A stretch of DNA of 49,267 nt from Stenotrophomonas maltophilia. GTDB lineage: Bacteria > Pseudomonadota > Gammaproteobacteria > Xanthomonadales > Xanthomonadaceae. A program made the position numbers and the translations under genes. Shown in pieces: positions 43,151-49,267 of this stretch. The notes under the pieces were generated by a model that ran no database searches, was not told where the DNA came from, and saw only the letters and a list, made by a program, of their open reading frames with translations. The DNA is taken from contig NZ_RAVT01000043.1 in assembly GCF_013464915.1 (NCBI RefSeq), positions 15,803-65,069 of the forward strand, in the 5' to 3' direction. Numbering within the stretch: the stretch's first letter is position 1; each line of letters opens with the position of its first letter.

Positions 43151-44278
43151 ATGGATATCGGCTACTTCCTGAAGCTGATGACCGAAAAGAACGCTTCGGA
43201 CATGTTTCTGACCACCGGGGCACCGGTCTACATCAAGATCGAGGGGAAGCTCTATCCGCTGGGCAATACCGGCCTGCCGCCGGGCATGGTCAAGAAAATC
43301 GCCTACTCGCTGATGGACGAAGGCCAGGTGCCGCAGTTCGAGCGCGAGCTGGAACTGAACATGGCCATCGCCCTGCCCGATGCCGGTCGCTTCCGCGTCA
43401 ATGTGTTCAAGCAGCGCGGCGAAGTCGGCATGGTCATCCGTGCGATCCGCAGCCGGATTCCGAGCATCGAAGAGCTGAACCTGCCGCAGGTGCTGAAGGA
43501 CGTCATCATGACCCCGCGTGGGCTGGTGCTGGTGGTGGGGTCCACCGGCTCGGGCAAGTCCACCTCGCTGGCATCGATGATCGACCACCGCAACAGCACC
43601 ACCACCGGCCACATCCTCACCATCGAGGACCCGATCGAGTACCTGCACAAGCACAAGATGTCGATCGTCAACCAGCGCGAGGTCGGGCTGGACACCCATG
43701 CCTTCCACAACGCGCTGAAGAACGCGATGCGTGAAGCGCCGGACGTGATCCTGATCGGCGAGATCCTGGACGCGGAGACGATGGAGGCGGCCATCGCCTT
43801 CGCCGAAACCGGCCACCTGTGCCTGGCCACCCTGCACTCCAACAACGCCGACCAGACCATCGAGCGCATCCTCAATTTCTTCCCGGAAAGCGCGCACAAG
43901 AACGTGCTGATGAACCTGGCGCTGAACCTGCGTGCGGTGATCAGCCAGCGCCTGGTGAAGAACAAGGAAGGCCGTCGCCTGCCGGCCACCGAAGTGCTGC
44001 TCAACACGCCGATGATCCGCGACCTGCTGCGCCGCGGCCAGGTGCACGAGATCAAGGCGGCGATGGAAGCATCGCTGGAAGAAGGCATGGAGAGTTTCGA
44101 CCAGTGCCTGTTCCGGCTGGCCAAGGCCGGCACCATCGAGCAGGAGGAAGCGCTGCGCGCCGCCGACTCGCGCGACGGCCTGGCGCTGAAGTTCCGCCTG
44201 TCTGAAGGCAGCAGCGGCGAGCATGACCCCTACGCGGATTTCTCTGCTGGCGCACCCAGCATCACCCACGGGTTCTGA
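43151..44278 (+). CDS. pilU: Type IV pilus retraction ATPase PilU
   Basis: A 375-residue secretion ATPase of the PilT/PilU group. Walker A is GSTGSGKST, the Asp box is TIEDPIEYLH, Walker B is DVILIGEILDAETMEA, and the His box is TGHLCLATLHSNNADQTIERI, in which SNNADQ is characteristic of PilU rather than PilT. PilU assists PilT in pilus disassembly. In the Walker B segment most relatives carry an arginine (GEIRD); here there is a leucine (GEILD). The frame is open far upstream, but the ATG at 43151 gives the family N-terminus. pilT itself is not in the window. Confidence 0.95.
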   Translation: MDIGYFLKLMTEKNASDMFLTTGAPVYIKIEGKLYPLGNTGLPPGMVKKIAYSLMDEGQVPQFERELELNMAIALPDAGRFRVNVFKQRGEVGMVIRAIRSRIPSIEELNLPQVLKDVIMTPRGLVLVVGSTGSGKSTSLASMIDHRNSTTTGHILTIEDPIEYLHKHKMSIVNQREVGLDTHAFHNALKNAMREAPDVILIGEILDAETMEAAIAFAETGHLCLATLHSNNADQTIERILNFFPESAHKNVLMNLALNLRAVISQRLVKNKEGRRLPATEVLLNTPMIRDLLRRGQVHEIKAAMEASLEEGMESFDQCLFRLAKAGTIEQEEALRAADSRDGLALKFRLSEGSSGEHDPYADFSAGAPSITHGF

Positions 44279-44306
44279 GCCCGGCGGAATCCTGAAGGAT
44301 TAAGGG

Positions 44307-44329
44307 GCGGTCTCATCCAATGAGACCGC
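44307..44329 (+). terminator. Hairpin after pilU
   Basis: GCGGTCTCAT/ATGAGACCGC with a three-base loop, 29 bases after the pilU stop and 20 bases before the radical-SAM start. No T run, so termination may be inefficient. Confidence 0.5.
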
Positions 44330-44348
44330 TGGTCCGTAGGTTTCCGCA

Positions 44349-45632
44349 ATGGAAACCATCCGCAAGCTGGCCATTCTGGCCGATGCCGCCAAGTACGATG
44401 CCTCCTGCGCCTCCAGCGGCTCGGGCAAGCGCGATTCGCGTGCCAGCGGTGGTATCGGCAGCACCGAGGGCATGGGCATCTGTCACAGCTACACGCCGGA
44501 TGGCCGCTGCGTATCGCTGCTGAAGATCCTGCTGACCAACTTCTGTGTCTACGACTGCGCGTACTGCGTGAACCGCGTGTCCAGCAATGTGCCCCGCGCG
44601 CGTTTCAGCGTGGACGAGGTAGTCGCGCTGACCCTGGATTTCTACAAGCGCAACTACATCGAAGGCCTGTTCCTCTCCAGCGGCATCATCCGCAATGCGG
44701 ACTACACGATGGAGCAGATGGTGGAGGTCGCCCGGCGTCTGCGCGAGGAACACCGCTTTGCCGGCTACATCCACCTCAAGACCATTCCCGAAGCGTCGCC
44801 GGAACTGCTGGCCAGCGCCGGCCGCCATGCCGACCGCCTGTCGATCAATGTGGAACTGCCCACCGAGGCCGGGCTGAGCACACTGGCGCCGGAAAAGACC
44901 GTTCATTCGATACGCGGCGCGATGGGTGAGCTGCGCTGGCGCATCGAGGAAGCGCAGGAGGCACGCAAGGCCGCGCCCGCGCTGGCGCCGGCCGTTACCC
45001 GCAGCGCGCGGCCGAAGCCGCCCCGTTTCGCGCCCGCAGGGCAGAGCACGCAGATGATCGTGGGTGCCGATGGCGCCAGTGACCAGCAGATTCTGACCAG
45101 CGCCGACAGCCTGTACGGCAACTACCGCATGCGCCGGGTCTACTACTCCGCGTTCAGCCCGATTCCCGATGCCAGCCGGCAGCTGCCGCTGCAGCCCCCG
45201 CCCCTGCAGCGCGAGCACCGCCTCTACCAGGCCGATTGGCTGCTGCGCTTCTACGGCTATGGCGTGGATGAAATCACCGATACCACCCAGGGAGGCATGC
45301 TCGATCTGGACATCGACCCGAAGATGGCCTGGGCGATCCGCCACCCCGAACGCTTCCCGGTCGATCTGAACCGAGCCCCGAAGGAAATGCTGCTGCGGGT
45401 GCCCGGCCTGGGCGTACGCAACGCAAAGCGCGTGCTGATGGCGCGCCGCCACGGGCGCCTGCGCGTGGCCGACATCGCCCGCCTGAAGGCGCCGATGAGC
45501 AAACTGCTGCCGTTCGTGCTGCTGGCCGACCATCACCCACGCAAGGCACTCGACGACCCGGCCGCGCTGCGCGCCCAACTGGCCCCACCGCCGCGCCAGG
45601 GATCGCTGTTCGATGCACCGCCGGCAGCCTGA
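44349..45632 (+). CDS. Radical-SAM protein, putative DNA modification/repair
   Basis: A 427-residue radical-SAM enzyme. The iron-sulfur cysteines are C66, C70 and C73 in CVYDCAYC, close to LLTNF. A distinctive N-terminus has KYDASCASSGSGKRDS and GMGICHSYTPDGRC, with further Cys. At the C-terminus is a helix-hairpin-helix (NRAPKEMLLRVPGLGVRNAK, about 342-361), a DNA-binding element. This combination matches the TIGR03916-type 'rSAM linked to UDG' family. It overlaps the next gene by 20 bases. Substrate unknown; the DNA link rests on HhH and the partner. Confidence 0.9.
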   Translation: METIRKLAILADAAKYDASCASSGSGKRDSRASGGIGSTEGMGICHSYTPDGRCVSLLKILLTNFCVYDCAYCVNRVSSNVPRARFSVDEVVALTLDFYKRNYIEGLFLSSGIIRNADYTMEQMVEVARRLREEHRFAGYIHLKTIPEASPELLASAGRHADRLSINVELPTEAGLSTLAPEKTVHSIRGAMGELRWRIEEAQEARKAAPALAPAVTRSARPKPPRFAPAGQSTQMIVGADGASDQQILTSADSLYGNYRMRRVYYSAFSPIPDASRQLPLQPPPLQREHRLYQADWLLRFYGYGVDEITDTTQGGMLDLDIDPKMAWAIRHPERFPVDLNRAPKEMLLRVPGLGVRNAKRVLMARRHGRLRVADIARLKAPMSKLLPFVLLADHHPRKALDDPAALRAQLAPPPRQGSLFDAPPAA

Positions 45633-47073
45633 CGCGCCGCGTTGGTCGCAGCGGGTCGACCCGGCCTGGTCACTGCAGGCCTGGCGCGACGGTGCGCGTG
45701 ATGCCCTGCTGCGCGGCGTGCGGCCCGAGCAGCTGGACTGGCTCGAAGGCAGCGAGGCTTCGCTGCTGGATGCGCCGCCGGTGCAGCAGGCACCGGTGCC
45801 CGCAAACGCAGGCGCTCCCAGCGTGCCGCGCGATTTCCTGGAACTGGCCGCCACCTGCCTTTGCCACAGCGAACCGCAGCGCCTGTCATTGCTGTACCGG
45901 CTGCTGTGGCGCATCACCCATGGCGAACGCTCGGTGCTGACCAATCCCGCCGATGCCGACGTGCTTCGCGCAACCGCGCTCGCCCAGGCCGTTCGGCGCG
46001 ATACCCACAAGATGAAGGCGTTCGTGCGATTCCGCGAAGTCCCCGGCCAGCCCGAGGCGTTCATCGCGTGGTTCGAGCCACAGCATCACATCGTCGATCG
46101 GGTGGCGCCGTTCTTCGCACGCCGCTTCGCCGGCATGCGCTGGGCCATCCTGACACCGTCACGCCGCGCGGCATGGGACGGCCAGGCACTGGCGTTCGGG
46201 CCGGGCGCACGGCGCGAGGACGCCCCGGCCGAGGATGCACGGGAGGCGCTGTGGCAGACCTATTACGCCAGCATCTTCAATCCGGCCCGGCTCAATACCC
46301 GGATGATGATGCAGGAGATGCCGGCCAGGTACTGGCGCCACCTGCCCGAGGCGCAGCTGCTGCCGCGCCTGGTCCGCGATGCGGGCGATCGCGTGCAGGA
46401 AATGCATGATCGCCCCGCGCAGGCACCCCAGCGCAGGATTCCCATGCGTGGGGTCGCTGTGACAGCGACCACCGATGCCGACAGTCTGCGAACGCTGCGA
46501 CAGCAGGCCAGTGCCTGCCGCCAGTGCCCGCTGTGGGAGACCGCCACGCAGACGGTGTTCGGCCAAGGGCCGGCCGATGCGCGGGTGATGGTGGTCGGCG
46601 AGCAGCCTGGTGATACCGAGGATCTCCGCGGCCAGCCGTTCGCCGGCCCGGCTGGCCAGCTGCTGGACCGCGCACTGGCTGAGCTGGGAATCGATCGCGC
46701 CACGCTGTATCTGACCAATGCGGTCAAGCACTTCCACCATGAACGCCGCGGCAGAATCCGGCTGCACAAGCGTCCGGAAAGCCGCCACGTCCAGGCCTGC
46801 CGCCCTTGGCTGATGGGTGAGATCGCACGCGTGCGGCCCCAGGTGATTGTGTGCCTCGGCGCGACAGCGGCAGCCACGGTATTCGGTCGTGATTTCGACC
46901 TCTCACGTGACCGCGGACGCTGGCACACCCTCGAGGACGGCACCCGCGGCTATGCCACCGTGCATCCGGCATGGGTGCTGCGGCAAAGCGACGGCGCGCG
47001 CCGCGAACAGGCCTATGCGCTGTTCCGCGATGACCTTGCGCGATTGCTGCAAAAAGGGGACGGAGGGGATTAA
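45613..47073 (+). CDS. DUF4130-UdgX fusion (uracil-DNA glycosylase family)
   Basis: A 486-residue protein with two parts. Residues 1 to about 265 are DUF4130 (TIGR03915-like), partner domain of the radical-SAM protein. From about 285 is a family-4-type uracil-DNA glycosylase of the UdgX group: GEQPGDTEDLRGQPFAGPAG (329-348), LTNAVKHFHHERRGRIRLHK (367-386), and HPAW (451-454). Cysteines at about 302, 305, 396 and 414 would hold a 4Fe-4S cluster. In mycobacterial UdgX a histidine in the KRRIHK loop bonds covalently to the abasic site; H385 in RLHKRP is the counterpart. The last residues, KGDGGD, are encoded by the left arm of a palindromic repeat. Confidence 0.9.
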   Translation: MHRRQPDAPRWSQRVDPAWSLQAWRDGARDALLRGVRPEQLDWLEGSEASLLDAPPVQQAPVPANAGAPSVPRDFLELAATCLCHSEPQRLSLLYRLLWRITHGERSVLTNPADADVLRATALAQAVRRDTHKMKAFVRFREVPGQPEAFIAWFEPQHHIVDRVAPFFARRFAGMRWAILTPSRRAAWDGQALAFGPGARREDAPAEDAREALWQTYYASIFNPARLNTRMMMQEMPARYWRHLPEAQLLPRLVRDAGDRVQEMHDRPAQAPQRRIPMRGVAVTATTDADSLRTLRQQASACRQCPLWETATQTVFGQGPADARVMVVGEQPGDTEDLRGQPFAGPAGQLLDRALAELGIDRATLYLTNAVKHFHHERRGRIRLHKRPESRHVQACRPWLMGEIARVRPQVIVCLGATAAATVFGRDFDLSRDRGRWHTLEDGTRGYATVHPAWVLRQSDGARREQAYALFRDDLARLLQKGDGGD

Positions 47074-47116
47074 GTCGTATGTGCACTTACGACTTAATCC
47101 CCTCCGTCCCCTTTTT
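47051..47116. terminator. 29-bp perfect inverted repeat, bidirectional terminator
   Basis: Arms at 47051-47079 and 47088-47116 with an eight-base loop. It begins with five A and ends with five T, so on both strands the hairpin ends in a T run. The left arm contains the last codons and TAA stop of the UdgX gene; the right arm ends four bases before the maiA stop. Confidence 0.93.
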
Positions 47117-47120
47117 GGGG

Positions 47121-47804
47121 TCAGGCGGCGTCGGGCTGGTTTTCCGGGCGCGCGCGCTCGAAGGTGTCCAGCGCCTGGCAGGCCGCCTCGATGCGGCGCA
47201 GGGTCGGGTACGGCGCCAGATCCAGGCCGAAGCGGTGGGCGTTGTACAGCTGCGGCAGCAGGCAGAGATCGGCCAGGCCCGGACGATCACCGTGGCAGAA
47301 GGTGCCGGTGTCGCGGCTGTTGACCAGCATCGCTTCCATCGCGGCAAAGCCTTCGGCGATCCAGTGCAGGGTCCATTGCGTGCGGGCGTCGGCCGGCAGC
47401 TGCAGGTCGCGCTCCAGGTACTGCATCACCCGCAGGTTGTTGATCGGATGGATATCGCAGGCCACCAGCTGGGCCAGCGCCCGCACCCGTGCGCGGCCAG
47501 CGGCATCGGCCGGCAGCAGCGGCACCTGCGGGAAGCGCTCTTCCAGGTACTCGACGATTGCCAATGACTGGGTCAGCGTGTGCCCATCGTGCAGCAGGGT
47601 CGGCACCAGCTGCTGCGGATTGAGCGCGCGATAGGCGTCAAGGTGCTGCTCGCCACCGTCGCGGACCAGGTGCACCGGCCGGGCCTCCCAGGCCAGGCCC
47701 TTCAGCTCCAGGCCGATGCGCACGCGGTAGGCGGCGCTGGATCGCCAGTAGGTGTACAGCACGATGCCGTCGTCGACCGGGCCGTCGTCAACCAGGATAT
47801 CCAT
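47121..47804 (-). CDS. maiA: Maleylacetoacetate/maleylpyruvate isomerase (zeta GST)
   Basis: A 227-residue glutathione S-transferase of zeta class. The N-terminal thioredoxin-like domain has YWRSSAAYRVRIGLELKG with the glutathione-contact SSAAYRVRI, and NPQQLVPTL and TQSLAIVEYLEE. The helical C-terminal domain has DIHPINNLRVMQYLE. The ATG at 47804 is preferred because GGAGG stands five bases before; ATG at 47816 is an alternative. With the FAH-type gene just upstream it fits the end of the tyrosine (homogentisate) or gentisate pathway. Confidence 0.92.
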   Translation of the reverse strand: MDILVDDGPVDDGIVLYTYWRSSAAYRVRIGLELKGLAWEARPVHLVRDGGEQHLDAYRALNPQQLVPTLLHDGHTLTQSLAIVEYLEERFPQVPLLPADAAGRARVRALAQLVACDIHPINNLRVMQYLERDLQLPADARTQWTLHWIAEGFAAMEAMLVNSRDTGTFCHGDRPGLADLCLLPQLYNAHRFGLDLAPYPTLRRIEAACQALDTFERARPENQPDAA

Positions 47805-47818
47805 CGCCGCCTCCATGC

Positions 47819-48808
47819 TCAGGGCTTGGCTGCCTGTTCGATGCGCTGCTCGATCGCACCGAAGATGCTGTTGCCGGCGGCATCGAGCATCTCGATGCGG
47901 ACCACGTCGCCGAACGACATGAACGGCGTGCTCGGCTTGCCGTCGCGCAGGGTTTCCACCACACGCTGCTCGGCGAAGCACGAGGCGCCCTTGCTGGTGT
48001 CCTCGTTGGCGATGGTGCCGGAGCCGACGATGGTGCCGGCGCCCAGCGGGCGGGTCTTGGCCGCATGCGCGACCAGCTGGGCGAAGTTGAACTGCATGTC
48101 CACGCCGGCTTCCGGCGCACCGAACCACTGGCCGTTGATATGGGTCAGCAGCGGCAGGTGCACCTTGCTGTCCTGCCACGCAGCGCCCAGCTCGTCGGGG
48201 GTGACGAACACCGGCGACAGCGCCGAACGTGGCTTGGACTGCAGGAAGCCGAAGCCCTTGGCCAGCTCACCCGGAATCAGGTTGCGCAGCGATACATCGT
48301 TGACCAGGCCGACCAGCTGGATGTGGCCCGCCGCCTGTTCGGGGGTTGCCGCCATCGGCACGTCGTCGGTGATCACCACGATCTCCGCTTCCAGGTCGAT
48401 GCCGTAGTCCTCGCTGACCACCTTGACCGCATCGCGCGGGCCATGGAAACCGGCGCTGGTGGCCTGGTACATCAGCGGGTCGGTGTAGAAGCTCTCCGGC
48501 ACTTCGGCACCGCGGGCGCGGCGCACGCGTTCGACGTGCGGCAGGTAGGCGCTGCCGTCGACGAACTCATAGGCGCGCGGCATCGGCGCGGCCAGTGCCT
48601 GCACATCCAGGTCGAACACGCCGTCGGCGTCGCCGGCATTGAGCGATTCGTACAGGGCGTTCAGGCGCGGTGCGATGTGGCTCCAGTCCTCCAGGGCCTG
48701 CTGCAGGGTGGCGGCAATGCCGGTGGCGCGCACGCCGTGGCGCAGGTCACGCGAGACGACGATCAGGGTGCCGTCGCGGCCGCCTTCCTTCAAAGAACCA
48801 AGCTTCAT
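47819..48808 (-). CDS. Fumarylacetoacetate hydrolase family protein
   Basis: A 329-residue FAH-type hydrolase. It starts MKLGSLKEGGRDGTLIVVSR and shows the metal-binding EAEIVVITDDVP (glutamates), QLVGLVNDVSLRNL and DVVRIEMLDAAGNSIFG, all family-typical. It splits a C-C bond in fumarylacetoacetate or fumarylpyruvate. It is in operon with maiA, 14 bases apart. The N-terminal part lacks a long FAH-N domain of the animal type. Which pathway it serves is not clear: no homogentisate or gentisate dioxygenase is in the window. Confidence 0.9.
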   Translation of the reverse strand: MKLGSLKEGGRDGTLIVVSRDLRHGVRATGIAATLQQALEDWSHIAPRLNALYESLNAGDADGVFDLDVQALAAPMPRAYEFVDGSAYLPHVERVRRARGAEVPESFYTDPLMYQATSAGFHGPRDAVKVVSEDYGIDLEAEIVVITDDVPMAATPEQAAGHIQLVGLVNDVSLRNLIPGELAKGFGFLQSKPRSALSPVFVTPDELGAAWQDSKVHLPLLTHINGQWFGAPEAGVDMQFNFAQLVAHAAKTRPLGAGTIVGSGTIANEDTSKGASCFAEQRVVETLRDGKPSTPFMSFGDVVRIEMLDAAGNSIFGAIEQRIEQAAKP

Positions 48809-48916
48809 GGGTGGGTGTCCGGAGTCGTGGGCAAACAAGTTTCAAGTGTAATCAAATCTGCGGCGACGCCAAGCTGCAGCGCGGCATCGGCCCACCCTAC
48901 CGTAGTGGGGGGTTCG

Positions 48917-49115
48917 GCAGGGCTTGCAGCCCTGCACCTGCTCAATGCAACGGCAACGGCAACGTCAAAAACGGCTCTGGTTTTCTGCTGGTTGGGCGGG
49001 GCGGTGTGGGTGGGCAGGACACGCCGTAAACCCATCCCTGGGGGCTCGATGGCGCCATCCATGGCGCCAACGGTCCTGCCCACCCACACCGCCCCACCCC
49101 CGACAATTTCCCGAT
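48917..49115 (-). repeat. Composite palindromic repeat, copy B
   Basis: Read on the minus strand it has the same order of parts as copy A: a short GGGAAAxTGTCG-like entry (49115-49101), a 23-bp inverted repeat (49095-49073 with 49020-48998), an inner hairpin TGGCGCCAT/ATGGCGCCA (49050-49069), a conserved GGGTTTACGGCGT, then three GTTGCx hexamers (48946-48963) and a hairpin GCAGGGCT/AGCCCTGC (48917-48935). The stem sequences differ from copy A but remain self-complementary. No gene is seen in 48809-49267. Confidence 0.88.
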
Positions 49116-49185
49116 GACGGATCGAACATCCACGTCATTCATCGTCGAAATCCACCAGATATCGAGATAAATCGAATGAGATCTG

Positions 49186-49267
49186 ACAGATCGCGGAAAA
49201 CTGTCGAAGGCGGGGTGGGTCCGGTTGCGGGAGTGTCCGCGGCATGGATGCCGCGGCCAAGCCCCCA
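49186..49267 (+). repeat. Composite palindromic repeat, copy C (cut by the window end)
   Basis: Bases 49186-49267 equal 31-112 with one mismatch in 82. It comprises the entry sequence, the left arm of the 25-bp inverted repeat, and the inner hairpin CCGCGGCAT/ATGCCGCGG. The right arm would lie beyond the window. It is oriented opposite to copy B, head to head, 70 bases away. Confidence 0.88.

Noticed and set aside
1..49267. Nearly identical 82-base sequences at both window ends, as in a circularised replicon or att sites.
   Set aside because: The two are members of a repeat family (a third, reversed and different in sequence, is at 48917-49115), differ at one base, and enclose housekeeping genes such as proS and etfBA without an integrase or phage gene.

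Overview
The window looks like chromosomal DNA of a Stenotrophomonas (S. maltophilia complex) or a very close Xanthomonadaceae relative. The grounds are high GC with strong GC3 bias, a GTAG-headed palindrome of the SMAG type at 2670-2694, the xanA-xanB / rmlBACD / etfBA / metB order known from Xanthomonas and Stenotrophomonas surface-polysaccharide loci, and Xanthomonas-like XanA, XanB and PilU proteins. No tRNA, rRNA, CRISPR array, insertion sequence or prophage gene was seen.

Layout. 1-293: a composite palindromic repeat ahead of proS. 294-3950: proS, an H-NS-family nucleoid protein and a ThrE-type threonine/serine exporter. 4044-7562: a four-gene Mla/MCE lipid-transport operon (STAS-MlaE fusion, MlaF, MlaD, auxiliary lipoprotein). 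7620-8201: an AlkB-type demethylase. 8243-38214: about 30 kb of mostly surface-glycan genes. 38255-41458: cystathionine gamma-synthase/lyase, cystathionine beta-synthase and a YdcH-like protein. 41783-47073: an OmpA-like and a DUF4398 protein, PilU, and a radical-SAM plus DUF4130-UdgX pair. 47121-48808: a MaiA/FAH-type pair. The window closes with a second composite repeat and the left part of a third.

The glycan region has several layers. Nucleotide-sugar supply comes from XanA/XanB (GDP-mannose), RmlBACD (dTDP-L-rhamnose), a UDP-glucuronate decarboxylase (UDP-xylose) and WecB (UDP-ManNAc). One minus-strand operon (15619 to 11068) looks like a Gtr-type lipid-linked sugar cassette: decarboxylase, GT2, GtrA, two unknown membrane proteins and a GT-C-like protein. 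A second plus-strand set (23742 to 27236) has a HAD-UbiA fusion, a small DMT-type transporter and a large membrane protein, which suggests a polyprenyl-phosphate pentose pathway. Between etfBA and metB, the place where Xanthomonas keeps its variable LPS locus, lies an ABC-transporter-dependent O-antigen cluster: WecB, three glycosyltransferases, a coiled-coil methyltransferase that resembles a chain terminator, Wzt with a C-terminal carbohydrate-binding domain, and Wzm.

The most interesting signals are: composite repeats whose long stems differ in sequence but stay self-complementary while the loops are conserved; the two lipid-linked sugar cassettes; in-frame 21-bp repeats in the presumed O-antigen chain-length ruler; an apparent frameshift at a G run in one membrane glycosyltransferase; the radical-SAM/UdgX pair; and palindromic repeats that supply the stop codons of neighbouring genes.
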